Source: an uncultured Draconibacterium sp.
GTDB lineage: Bacteria > Bacteroidota > Bacteroidia > Bacteroidales > Prolixibacteraceae
NCBI RefSeq assembly: GCF_913060805.1
Contig: NZ_CAJXTC010000043.1
Span: 1-42,030, forward strand
DNA length: 42,030 nt
Reading direction: 5' to 3'
In this document: one piece after another, positions 1-10,612 of the stretch
Position numbering within the stretch: the first letter of the stretch is position 1
Layout of the letters: every line of letters begins with the position of its first letter
Position numbers and translations under genes: made by a program
The notes under the pieces: model-generated
The model's database searches: none
Told to the model about the DNA's origin: nothing
The model's input: the letters and a program-made list of their open reading frames with translations, nothing else

Positions 1-1151
1 ATTTCGGTGTCGCCATGTTTGTTACGCAAGGTAACGGTAAATTGTTTCTTTTCATTGTCTCTAATTACAACAATGTCTACATTGTCGCCCGGACGGTACT
101 GACTAACTTTTTCCTGTAGCTCGGCTGCTGTTTTTACTTTATCTCCATCAACACTGATGATCACATCCTCCTCTTTTATGCCGGCTTCGTTGGCAGCTCC
201 GTTAGCAACGACTCCACCTATATAAACACCTTCCACCTTATCAAGGTTCAGTTCTTCAGCAATTTCTGCATTAACATCGCCAATATTTACACCTAGTAAT
301 GCGCGTTGTACCTCTCCGAATTCTTTTAAGTCTTTAACAACTTTTTTTACGATAGATACCGGTACTGCAAACGAATATCCGGTGTATGATCCGGTACGAG
401 AGGCAATTGCAGTGTTAATTCCAACCAGGTTACCTTGTTGGTTTACCAGTGCGCCTCCGCTGTTTCCGGGATTTACTGCCGCATCGGTTTGAATAAACGA
501 CTCTATTCGGTACTGATCCTGGTTAATTCCCAGGTTTCGTCCTTGTGAGCTTATAATACCCGCAGTTACCGTCGATGTAAGGTTAAACGGGTTACCAACT
601 GCCAATACCCATTCGCCAAGTTTCAGGTTATCGGAATTGCCATAAGTTAAATATGGTAAGTCATTGGCTTCAATTTTTAATAAAGCAATATCGGTTGATG
701 GATCGGTTCCAACTAAACGCGCGTCAAATTCGCGTTTGTCATTCAATATTACTTTAATTTCCTGGGCGTCTTCAATTACGTGGTTATTGGTAATAATAAA
801 ACCATCGTCGGACATAATTACACCCGAACCAAAACCTTGCTGTACCTGAGGTTGTTGCCTTTGCAGGCCAAAAAACTCATCTAAAAACGGATTACCGCTC
901 GACCATTGCCCGGTACGAACTGATTTTGTGGCAATATGTACAACCGCATGAATCGATTTTTCGGCGGCAAAAGTTAAATCGGGTAACTGTTGTTCGCTAT
1001 CCGCGGGGTAATTAACAAATCGTGCTGCTTGCTCTTCTTTCACTGTTACAACCTGTGGCTTGTCGAAAAAAGTGCTGTAAGCCCAAACTCCTACAAATGC
1101 ACCTGCTATAACAAGTAAAAATGTCAGCGAAATTCTTCCTACTTTTTTCAT
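1..1151 (-). CDS. HtrA/Deg family periplasmic serine protease (3' end outside window)
   Basis: Envelope quality-control protease of the DegP/DegQ/DegS family, which degrades misfolded proteins outside the cytoplasm. 383 codons are visible; the gene runs off the left edge. Residues about 7-26 form a signal peptide or membrane anchor. The trypsin-like domain carries the full catalytic triad by position: His124 (in NNHV), Asp154 (in TDIALLK) and Ser231 (in GNSGGAL). A PDZ domain follows from about residue 290 to the window edge (GVYIGGV, then an EAGIKEEDVI stretch typical of PDZ). A second PDZ may lie beyond the edge. The start is the only ATG ahead of the anchor. A TAAATTTG box lies about 50 bases upstream on the same strand. 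Family assignment is firm; which Deg paralogue it is cannot be decided. Confidence 0.93.
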   Translation of the reverse strand, partial: MKKVGRISLTFLLVIAGAFVGVWAYSTFFDKPQVVTVKEEQAARFVNYPADSEQQLPDLTFAAEKSIHAVVHIATKSVRTGQWSSGNPFLDEFFGLQRQQPQVQQGFGSGVIMSDDGFIITNNHVIEDAQEIKVILNDKREFDARLVGTDPSTDIALLKIEANDLPYLTYGNSDNLKLGEWVLAVGNPFNLTSTVTAGIISSQGRNLGINQDQYRIESFIQTDAAVNPGNSGGALVNQQGNLVGINTAIASRTGSYTGYSFAVPVSIVKKVVKDLKEFGEVQRALLGVNIGDVNAEIAEELNLDKVEGVYIGGVVANGAANEAGIKEEDVIISVDGDKVKTAAELQEKVSQYRPGDNVDIVVIRDNEKKQFTVTLRNKHGDTE

Positions 1152-1199
1152 AACTTAAAATTTTTAAAACGTTCTAATTTTCTCAGGGAATTAAGAACG

Positions 1200-1207
1200 C
1201 AAATTTA
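1200..1207 (-). promoter_or_regulatory. Candidate -7 box for the HtrA gene
   Basis: On the minus strand this reads TAAATTTG, an exact match to the Bacteroidota -7 consensus TAnnTTTG, about 50 bases ahead of the ATG. I see no TTG at the -33 spacing, so it is a candidate only. Confidence 0.4.
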
Positions 1208-1389
1208 TTGCCACTGTTTTGCTTGCCTGCCGCTGATTGCCGCTATTTTGCATAATTTAACACGGAGCTATCTCTAGTGTTAAAAAGTGAAAATAAAAAC
1301 GGTGTCTACTGAAAGTATGTCAGTATGTCTTGTCAGAACGTGCAAATAATACGACAATTTATCGTATTAATAATTACAAGTACAGACAA

Positions 1390-1971
1390 TTATTTTTCGG
1401 GAACCTTAAACCATTTCGAATCGAGTTCTACTTCCTCGTAATTTTCGATGTATTCCATCGCTTCTTCGGGCGTTTGTGCCACAAAATATAATTGTCGGTA
1501 AATATCTTTTGCAAATAGTTCGACATACGAAACCTCAAATTGTTTAAAGAGGTAGTCGAAAAAATTATTTGTGTTAACAAAAACTATGGGTTTGTGGTGG
1601 TAGGAGAGTTGCCGAAGCGTAATAACTTCTAAGATTTCTTCGAGTGTACCAAAGCCACCCGGCAATGCAATAAAAGCATCCGACATGTTACGCATTTGAT
1701 CTTTGCGTTCCATCATATCGGTGGTAATTATTACTTCGTGCGAGTTGTTGGAGGCCAGCGACCGGCCGATCATCCTTTCGGGAATAATACCCACCGTTTT
1801 TGCACCTGCTTTGCTGGCAGCAATGGTAGCCGCTTCCATCAATCCAACATTGGCACCACCATTTATAAGACTATGACCGCCTTTACCAATTAGCTCGCCC
1901 AGGTTTTGTGCGGCCTCGAAATATTTATCGTTTATGGCATTGCTCGATGAGCAGAAAACACAGATGTTCAT
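1390..1971 (-). CDS. LOG family protein (TIGR00730-type Rossmann-fold nucleotide hydrolase)
   Basis: 193 aa, the usual size for the family of cytokinin riboside 5'-monophosphate phosphoribohydrolases and their bacterial relatives, which cleave nucleoside monophosphates to base plus ribose 5-phosphate. The N-terminus has the VFCSSS strand-loop, GGANVGLM lies near residues 38-45, the active-site arginine/lysine pair is in MMERKDQMRN (about 86-95) and the signature PGGFGTLEE is at 104-112. It is cytoplasmic, with no signal peptide. It lies downstream of gyrB on the same strand, but the strong gyrB terminator sits between them, so it is probably transcribed separately. The substrate in this organism is unknown. 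Confidence 0.88.
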   Translation of the reverse strand: MNICVFCSSSNAINDKYFEAAQNLGELIGKGGHSLINGGANVGLMEAATIAASKAGAKTVGIIPERMIGRSLASNNSHEVIITTDMMERKDQMRNMSDAFIALPGGFGTLEEILEVITLRQLSYHHKPIVFVNTNNFFDYLFKQFEVSYVELFAKDIYRQLYFVAQTPEEAMEYIENYEEVELDSKWFKVPEK

Positions 1972-2002
1972 ATAGTAGGATTTAGTTGTTTAGCAAAGCG
2001 AA

Positions 2003-2029
2003 AAAATCCGGGAAAGGCTCCCGGATTTT
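2003..2029 (-). terminator. Rho-independent terminator of gyrB
   Basis: A perfect 10-bp inverted repeat (AAAATCCGGG / CCCGGATTTT) with a 7-base loop. On the minus strand it runs directly into a T tract. It lies 69 bases past the gyrB stop. Because A and T runs flank both sides it could work in both directions. Confidence 0.88.
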
Positions 2030-2097
2030 AACTTTGTATTTTATAATGTATAGCATTGCGAATAATAACTCGCCGTGCTATTTATTGTTCAAACAAA

Positions 2098-4077
<1,980 letters not shown>

Positions 4078-4201
4078 TTAAAATTAAATCCTCTAAAATA
4101 AAATAGTTTCCCCCGCAAAAAATTCTTTAAAACTTTTCGAAGAAAACTAGTTGATTTTCAAGTTCTTATCTTGTTCTAAAAATGATCTGATAATCACGTC
4201 A

Positions 4202-4209
4202 CAAATATA
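4202..4209 (-). promoter_or_regulatory. Candidate gyrB -7 box
   Basis: Minus-strand TATATTTG matches TAnnTTTG. It would give a leader of about 125 bases before the gyrB ATG. No good -33 TTG is seen at 19-21 bases, so confidence is low. The rest of the 500-base gap from 4069 to 4568 holds only the dispersed repeat and the terminator listed separately. Confidence 0.35.
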
Positions 4210-4435
4210 TAAAAAATAGGCAGAAAACTGCTGTTTTTAATGTGTTAAAAGACCTTATTTTTCAACAAGATATTAACCTCAAAATGAGGGCGAAGCAGCG
4301 GGTTTTTATTTGGGTTGAAATCGGACTGAAAAAAGAGTTGAATCGAGTCTTGTTTATACGTAAATAACATTCATTATTCTAGAAAATCTCCAACATTGAT
4401 AAGAGTAAAGTAATTTGAATTTAACTCTCCCTCAT

Positions 4436-4478
4436 TCCCTCTCTACGCTTAGAGAGGGACGATTGTGTAGAAGGCACA
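4436..4478. repeat. Dispersed intergenic repeat with 9-bp hairpin, copy 1
   Basis: TCCCTCTCT / AGAGAGGGA pair across a 6-base loop (4436-4459). The 28 bases at 4451-4478 match 41941-41968 on the opposite strand at 26 of 28 positions, so this is a repeated intergenic sequence. The copies lie about 37 kb apart in this window. Confidence 0.75.
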
Positions 4479-4517
4479 AGAAACATATATTGCTACTGGT
4501 TTTCATGAGACCTTCAC

Positions 4518-4544
4518 AAAAAAGGGAAGCTTTTGCCTCCCTTT
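4518..4544 (-). terminator. Terminator of the TPR/outer-membrane protein operon
   Basis: Minus strand: AAAGGGAGGC, loop AAAA, GCTTCCCTTT (10 pairs, one G-U), followed by further Ts. It lies 25 bases past the stop of the outer-membrane protein gene. Confidence 0.85.
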
Positions 4545-4568
4545 ACCGAATTGAGTTGTTAGTATTGC

Positions 4569-6347
4569 TTAGAACGAATAGCTTATACCGGCCAGCATAT
4601 TAAAGCTTTGTACCGGGTATCCGAACCAGCGTTGATATTTTTGAAAACCAAAGTTGTTAAGTTGTGCAAATACCGAAAATTGGTTGGTGATCTGGTAGTT
4701 GCCTTTCAGGTTTAAGTCGAAAGCAGTTTCGAGATTATTGGATCTGTAAATTGCGGCTGCACTCGAGTATAAGTTTGCTGATTCAATAACCAAAGCCTTT
4801 CTTTCGCCCATTAAAAAGATATCGGCCGACAAACTAAGTTGCTCGTTTACTTTGTAGCCGATATTGAAATTGGCATCCCAGATTGGAAGGTTCCATGCTT
4901 CTTCCTGTTCGTCGAGTTTGTAGTTGTAGTAATTTACCGATGCTGTTAAATCAACTTTGTCGGACGAGGCGTGAAAGATCTCTGCATTCAATTTTAAACG
5001 ATCAATATTGTCGTATAAAATCTTAAAAGTATTGTCAACAATCGATGGGGCAGGATTGTAGTCAGGATCAAGATATAAAGCTTCACTCAGGTAGTAAAAT
5101 GGCTGGTTATCGATCATAGCATATTCTGCCGAAATTTTGAAGTTGGTCTTTTTTGAAAACTTACCATCAAAACCACCATAAAAACGAAACTTTTGAAACG
5201 AGTTCATTACATCGTGCAACGGGTCGACAAACGGATTTTCGTACGCAATTTTTGAATAGTGATTGCTAACGTAATCGCCGTCAATTCCTGCATAAATACT
5301 TATCAACTCCGGAACAGGTGTCCAGTTGGCACGGATATTTGGTGAAATCTTAGCTTCGGTATCTTCATCCGAAACCATAATAAACCAGGTGTTAGCGCCG
5401 AGTGTAATATTCGCAGTCTCGTCGCCAATAAACCAGGCCGGTTTGGCGTGTATAATAATTTGCGAGCGGTTGCCGGTGGCTGAGTCGGCCTGCAGGTAAA
5501 TATCGCTGGCCTGTGTGTATAAAACGCCGCCTTCAAGTAATCCAACTCCGGTAACCATTGGTTGTTGTACGTCGAGTACAAAACTGGCATAATGCTCTCG
5601 CTGATCGGTTTTTGTACCAAAATAATGGTAGTTAAAATCAAATCCTATAGTTGCATCGTCGTATTCGGCAGTTGGGTTTTTTAGCCCGACATTAATTCCG
5701 CCTTTTGCAAACGACTGTTTGGTATCGAAATAATTAATGGTCTGACCGCCTTCAAGCAGCGGATCAGGAACGGCAGTTAATGGATAGCCGTAATAATTAA
5801 AAGCATCGTGTTTAAAATCGAGATTCACCGAAAGTACATTGTCCCGGACCAGGTGTTTTACAAACAGATCAACCTCGTTTTTCATAAACGGTGCATCCAC
5901 TTTATTGCCGCCTTCCAATTCAATATCGTCAAACGATGATAGGTGCATGGCGTGAATGCCAAACAGCGAATTCCTTGAGTTTTGATTGTTAAAGAAAACT
6001 TCGCCATAAGGGCGGAAAGTTGTTCCCAAACCGGCACGAACCAGGCCGTAACCGTTATCCTGATTTTTCGATGTTTCAACAATGGCCGCTTTTAACGGAT
6101 TCACCGAAAAAGTGCTAAAAACAGGCTGGCTGTTGATGCTGTAATTAAAGGTTGGTTTTTGGTGTTCCGATTCATCAATTGTCGGCATGCTGTTTAGCTT
6201 GTTGGCATCCGAAATTGTTGGCTTGTAAGCTTTGGTAACCATAACTTCCTTGGTAAGCGTGGTGTCTTGTTGCGCCTGTGCAAAAACGGTGGTGCCAAGT
6301 ATTAAAAGAGTGAAAATATATCGAGCTGTTTTGAACATGTTGTGCAT
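4569..6347 (-). CDS. Outer-membrane beta-barrel protein, TonB-dependent-receptor-like
   Basis: 592 aa with a Sec signal peptide (about 1-25, ending AQAQ) and many alternating aromatic/polar strands, ending in SYSF with the terminal phenylalanine typical of barrel proteins recognised by BAM. Just after the signal peptide is EVMVTKAYKPTISDANKL, which resembles the start of a TonB-dependent plug, but no full plug domain or TonB box is obvious. It starts 2 bases after the stop of the large TPR gene and is almost certainly co-translated with it, so the two probably act together at the outer membrane. Met4 (6338) is an alternative start. Cargo and exact role are unknown. Confidence 0.72.
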   Translation of the reverse strand: MHNMFKTARYIFTLLILGTTVFAQAQQDTTLTKEVMVTKAYKPTISDANKLNSMPTIDESEHQKPTFNYSINSQPVFSTFSVNPLKAAIVETSKNQDNGYGLVRAGLGTTFRPYGEVFFNNQNSRNSLFGIHAMHLSSFDDIELEGGNKVDAPFMKNEVDLFVKHLVRDNVLSVNLDFKHDAFNYYGYPLTAVPDPLLEGGQTINYFDTKQSFAKGGINVGLKNPTAEYDDATIGFDFNYHYFGTKTDQREHYASFVLDVQQPMVTGVGLLEGGVLYTQASDIYLQADSATGNRSQIIIHAKPAWFIGDETANITLGANTWFIMVSDEDTEAKISPNIRANWTPVPELISIYAGIDGDYVSNHYSKIAYENPFVDPLHDVMNSFQKFRFYGGFDGKFSKKTNFKISAEYAMIDNQPFYYLSEALYLDPDYNPAPSIVDNTFKILYDNIDRLKLNAEIFHASSDKVDLTASVNYYNYKLDEQEEAWNLPIWDANFNIGYKVNEQLSLSADIFLMGERKALVIESANLYSSAAAIYRSNNLETAFDLNLKGNYQITNQFSVFAQLNNFGFQKYQRWFGYPVQSFNMLAGISYSF

Positions 6348-6349
6348 TT

Positions 6350-9300
6350 TTAGTTTTGTTTAATTTCCATTTGGAAAGAGCTGTCTACTGCGTTTTGCTG
6401 CTGCTGCGCTTCTTTTGCCAGAATAACATCAAGGCGTTGTTGCGCTTCGGCTTTTATTCCGTCGCTGTCGTCGTTATAGTTTTCAGCAAGGCTTTTCAAG
6501 GTATGTTTTGCCTGAAACTGGTCGCCACCATCTTCGTAAATACTGGCCAGCAACAAAAAGGCTTTACCCAGCCAGTACGTGTATGGCGTTCCTTTGTCGA
6601 TAAAATCAACAATCTCTTCCTCGGCTTTTGCTTTGTTATTGTCGCGGTAATAAATTTCTGCCAACAGGTATTTGGCTTCAGCACCCTGTTCCAGTTTGGT
6701 GTCTTTTGCCACATCGCGCAGCGGACTAATTGCCGAACTTAAGTTGCCCAGTTCGTAATTCGATTTTCCAATGGTATAATCGGTTTCCTTTTTCAATGCT
6801 TCATTGGCTACATCCGATTTATTTACTTTTTCAGCAGCCACAATTACTGCCTGATAATTTTGATTGATCAACTGGCAGCGCATCTGGCCTGTATTTGCAC
6901 GAAGCGAATTCCATTTTCCGGTTGATTTTTCTTCCAACCGATTAAACAGATTGAGTGCTGCATTGTAGTCGCCGGCGTTGAATGTCAGCTCCGATGCGCG
7001 TGCAAGTGCCTGTTCGGTAAAAAGATTGTCGGGCTGGTTGGCCACAAACGAGTAATGCGTATTGGCTTCCTCGTAGTTGCCTTCTTTGTATTTATTTTCT
7101 GCCAGATAGAAATGTGCATTTGTAATGTATGCGCCGTTCGGATATTGATTCAGGTACTGTTGAAGTTGCACGTCGGCATCCTCATTTCCGGCCATGTAAA
7201 CACGTTCTGCAGCTGAATAAGTCAGCTGATCCTGTTCTGATGCGCTAACGCTAACATCGCCCCCCAAACGTTTTACGTAGGCGAAATAAGCATCCACATC
7301 ATTCAGTTCTACGTAACAGTTTTTTATTCCTTGTAACGCTGAATTTGCTTCGGGTGTACCTTTATAGTTTTCGGCCACTTCCTTGTATTGGCGCAGGGCT
7401 TTGTTAAAGTCGCCGTTGTTGTAATTTACCAATCCTAATTGCAAAAGTGCATTGCGGTAATAGTTGCTGTTCGGATGGTTCTCAACGATCTCCTGGTACT
7501 GGCGAACGGCCTCAAAATTATTGCCCATTCGTTCGTTCGCGCGCCCCAGTTCGTATAAAGCGTCATCGTAGTAATCCGACTCCGGAAACTCGCGTAACAG
7601 CAGGTTCAGGTTGTTGATCTTGTCTTGCTGTTTGCGCTGAAGTCCCTGGCAAAATGCAATTTGCAGCAGTGCGTAATCGGCCTCCAGCATTTTTATGTTG
7701 TAGGCACGCTCGTAATTGTCGATGGCCTGCGCATAGTTTGTATTCAGGAAATAATAATCGCCAATCCGGTTGTAGGCGTCGGCAATTTTTGGTGTTCGTT
7801 TGCCCTGCATTTTCTGCACATACTGACTAAAATGTTGTTGTGCCGCTTCTTTGTTATCGGTTTTCAGATAAGCGTAGCCCATGTTGTAGTCGGCACTCAA
7901 GGCTTCTGCATCGTTTGCCGATGACGAACTGCGTGCGAACTGGTTGTACGACGCGATTGAATTGTCGTAATCGCCCACGCGGTACAGCGCTTCCGACTTC
8001 CAGTAAAGTGATCGTGCTTTTATTTCTTTGCTGTAGCTTCCGTTGGCCAGCGACAGGTCGAAATTCTCGATTGCCTCGTTGTACATCAGGTTATTGAAAA
8101 GTTCCAGACCGCGGTAAAATGTTACGCGCTGGTAGGCTTTCAAAATGTCGGGTGTTTTGTTTTGTATTTTGTCAATCGACTCGATCGCGTCTTTGTAGTT
8201 TTTGGTCACCATATAAACTTCTCCCAGAATTTCGTAGGCTTCAGCATTTTTTGGCGAGTTTGGATATTCAGCAATGTAGCGGTCGAAAGCTTTTATGGTT
8301 TCGTTAAATGGCGAGTACGAAAGCTCGTAAGTTAATTTGGCGTAACTGAACAAAGCGTCTTCTTTTATGTCCGCGTTAAAATCAAATTCCGAAGCGGCGT
8401 TGTAGGCTGTTTTTGCCTTTTCTTTATCGTCAAGTTTGATAAAACAATCGGCCAAATGATAGTAGGCGTTTTGCGTCATTTCATCTTCGCCGGTAGCTGC
8501 TTTTTGCAGTAATTCAGCGGCCTCTGCAAATTTGTTGGTGTGGTAGTAACAAAATCCAAGGATGTAATTTTCTTCCCGTGTTTTTGTCCCCGAAGTTTCA
8601 AAATATCTTTCGAGGTAAGGAATGGCATTTTCGTACTGACCTAAATGAAAATATGAATCGCCAACTATCTTTGCCAATTCAGTTTGGTTTTCTTCCTGCA
8701 CATCGTCGATAATCGAAGTGGTGTAGTTAACTACCTCGTTGTATTTCTTCTGTTTGTAGTAAATATGGCTCACATACAACGGAATTACCTGCGAGTAAGC
8801 CGGATCGTTGTTCAGCGCAGTAAATCCTTCCAGTGCAGCATCGTAATCTTCATTTAAATACTGAATGTGCGCACAATAATAAGTGGCCGGTTTGCTGTAT
8901 AAATTGTTGGTGTTCCGAATAGCCATAAACTCACGATAGGCAACTTCCGTATTTCCTTGCTCGAGGTTGGCAAATCCGTTTTGATATTGCAATTCAATGC
9001 GCTCGTTTTCCGACAGGTCCTTACGATCGACTTTTGCAAAAGTGCGAACGGCCAGCGAATATTGTCGTTTTTCAGACTGGTTTTTACCCAGGTTGAATTG
9101 CGCGCTGTTCATGTACGGACTATCAGGATAGGTTTCAACAAAGGTGCGGATCAGCTTGTCGCCCGAGCGGTAACCGGCGTGAAGTGCCGAAACCGCTTTG
9201 AAATATTCGGCCTCGGAATACAGTTCCGATTTGGGCTCAACACGTTTCTGAATTTTCTCGAATTGCCGGTAGGTTGAAATGTATTTTCCTTTGTTGTAGA

Positions 9301-9421
9301 GTCCTTTGGCGATGTCGATATCCTTTCTCACATCATCGAAATAAGCCGTTTCCTGCGCCCCGACTTGCTGAAAAGAACCAATAATGATAAAAAGAGATAA
9401 CAAAATTTGTATCGTTCTCAT
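6350..9421 (-). CDS. Large periplasmic TPR-repeat protein
   Basis: 1023 aa. Residues 1-22 are a signal peptide ending VGAQ. The rest is almost entirely tetratricopeptide repeats of the outer-membrane lipoprotein/YbgF/BamD style, for example SPYMNSAQFNLG, NAYYHLADCFIKLDDKEKA and YYDDALYELGRANERMGN. Such all-TPR proteins act as scaffolds. The partner is suggested by the immediately downstream barrel gene (2-base gap). There is no lipobox cysteine, so it is probably soluble in the periplasm. The divergent neighbour is ftsE, 206 bases away. No enzymatic domain is visible, and I do not recognise a named system. Confidence 0.85.
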   Translation of the reverse strand: MRTIQILLSLFIIIGSFQQVGAQETAYFDDVRKDIDIAKGLYNKGKYISTYRQFEKIQKRVEPKSELYSEAEYFKAVSALHAGYRSGDKLIRTFVETYPDSPYMNSAQFNLGKNQSEKRQYSLAVRTFAKVDRKDLSENERIELQYQNGFANLEQGNTEVAYREFMAIRNTNNLYSKPATYYCAHIQYLNEDYDAALEGFTALNNDPAYSQVIPLYVSHIYYKQKKYNEVVNYTTSIIDDVQEENQTELAKIVGDSYFHLGQYENAIPYLERYFETSGTKTREENYILGFCYYHTNKFAEAAELLQKAATGEDEMTQNAYYHLADCFIKLDDKEKAKTAYNAASEFDFNADIKEDALFSYAKLTYELSYSPFNETIKAFDRYIAEYPNSPKNAEAYEILGEVYMVTKNYKDAIESIDKIQNKTPDILKAYQRVTFYRGLELFNNLMYNEAIENFDLSLANGSYSKEIKARSLYWKSEALYRVGDYDNSIASYNQFARSSSSANDAEALSADYNMGYAYLKTDNKEAAQQHFSQYVQKMQGKRTPKIADAYNRIGDYYFLNTNYAQAIDNYERAYNIKMLEADYALLQIAFCQGLQRKQQDKINNLNLLLREFPESDYYDDALYELGRANERMGNNFEAVRQYQEIVENHPNSNYYRNALLQLGLVNYNNGDFNKALRQYKEVAENYKGTPEANSALQGIKNCYVELNDVDAYFAYVKRLGGDVSVSASEQDQLTYSAAERVYMAGNEDADVQLQQYLNQYPNGAYITNAHFYLAENKYKEGNYEEANTHYSFVANQPDNLFTEQALARASELTFNAGDYNAALNLFNRLEEKSTGKWNSLRANTGQMRCQLINQNYQAVIVAAEKVNKSDVANEALKKETDYTIGKSNYELGNLSSAISPLRDVAKDTKLEQGAEAKYLLAEIYYRDNNKAKAEEEIVDFIDKGTPYTYWLGKAFLLLASIYEDGGDQFQAKHTLKSLAENYNDDSDGIKAEAQQRLDVILAKEAQQQQNAVDSSFQMEIKQN

Positions 9422-9627
9422 GCTTTATTCTCTTTGTTTTAAATGAATTAATTGTTTCAAACCATTTGCTGGCTTACTTTTTACAATTGACCAACTAAAA
9501 TAGCTATTCCCTGTTTGCTAAACTGCCCTTAATGCTTGTAATTCTTAACAAAAAACTGTTTATTTCTTTCCTTTATTATATATGTGGGTAAGAAATTTCG
9601 AACTATTTTAGTTGCAACACATTTTTT

Positions 9628-10350
9628 ATGGACAAAAAAACAGTCATAAAGTTGCTCGATGCCAGTATTTACCAGTACGATAACCTCATTCTTTCGGGTG
9701 TTGATGTTGAGGTGCAGGAAGGTGAGTTTATTTATGTGGTTGGAAAAGTGGGAACCGGAAAAACCAGCCTCATAAAAACGCTGAACGCCGAATTGCCTTT
9801 GGAATTTGGCTCGGGGACCGTGTTGGATTTTGATTTGGTCGGATTGAAAAAACGGAATATTCCTCATTTGAGAAGACGGCTCGGGGTTGTTTTTCAGGAT
9901 TTTCGTTTGCTTACCGACAGGAATGTTTACGCCAACCTGGCTTTTGTGTTAAAAGCCACCGGATGGAAAAACAAGCTGGAAATTGAGAATCGTGTTGATG
10001 AAGTGCTCGAGCGCGTTGGAATGTTGCACAAAAAAGAAAAAATGCCGCACCAGCTAAGTGGAGGTGAACAGCAACGTGTTGTTATTGCCCGCGCCATTTT
10101 AAATCATGCTGATATTATTTTGGCCGACGAGCCCACCGGAAACCTCGATCCGGAAACTTCGGAAGATATTCTGGACTTATTTATCCAATTAAACAACGAT
10201 GGAAAAACAATTTTGATGGCAACGCACGATTATGCTGCCATAGCCAAAAAGCCTGCGCGAACACTGGTTTGTGTAAATGGTAAATTGCACGATTCGGCAA
10301 AAAATACTGATGAAATTGAGTTTGAAAATCTGCTGGAGAAAAATGTGTAG
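9628..10350 (+). CDS. ftsE: FtsE-type ABC transporter ATPase
   Basis: 240 aa cytoplasmic ABC ATPase of the cell-division/peptidoglycan-hydrolase activating FtsEX complex. Walker A is GKVGTGKTS (about 40), the Q-loop is VFQDFRLL, the signature is LSGGEQQRVVIARAIL, Walker B is IILADEPTGNLD and the H-loop is ATHD. The VFQDFRLL Q-loop and the length are typical of FtsE rather than LolD. No FtsX permease follows: the next 262 bases are non-coding repeats and then an opposing gene. In many Bacteroidota ftsE and ftsX are separated, so this is not by itself a defect. The ATG at 9628 gives the normal N-terminus (VIKLLDASIYQYDN). Confidence 0.88.
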   Translation: MDKKTVIKLLDASIYQYDNLILSGVDVEVQEGEFIYVVGKVGTGKTSLIKTLNAELPLEFGSGTVLDFDLVGLKKRNIPHLRRRLGVVFQDFRLLTDRNVYANLAFVLKATGWKNKLEIENRVDEVLERVGMLHKKEKMPHQLSGGEQQRVVIARAILNHADIILADEPTGNLDPETSEDILDLFIQLNNDGKTILMATHDYAAIAKKPARTLVCVNGKLHDSAKNTDEIEFENLLEKNV

Positions 10351-10376
10351 TTTGATCTTCAGTTTACCTTAGTTTA

Positions 10377-10580
10377 AGACGTCACCCTGAACTTGTTTTA
10401 GGGGCTTTTGAGAGGATGATCCTGAAAAGGAGATGCTGAAACGAGTTCAGCATGACGTTGGAGGTAAGGAGTTTATCGCATTCAGTGGTCCGATTTCTAG
10501 TGGGTTAGGTTTCTGGATTTAATTCACCCCTAAATCTCCAAAAGGGGACTTGCCCAGCTCCCCTTTAGGGGCCGGGGGTA
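10377..10580. repeat. Intergenic palindromic repeats between ftsE and the glycosyltransferase
   Basis: Two repeat types of the kind scattered in Bacteroidota. The first is GTCACCCTGAACTTG with a GTTCAGCATGAC partner at about 10447. The second is a pair CCCCTAAA (10527-10534) and TTTAGGGG (10564-10571), with an AAAGGGGAC core between. They may act as terminators for the convergent genes; no coding potential is seen. Confidence 0.6.
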
Positions 10581-10612
10581 AAACAATAACCACGTGTAGT
10601 CGTATGAAATGC

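Noticed and set aside
10351-10612. Degenerate ftsX after ftsE
   Set aside because: No membrane-protein coding pattern in any frame; the stretch is repeats.
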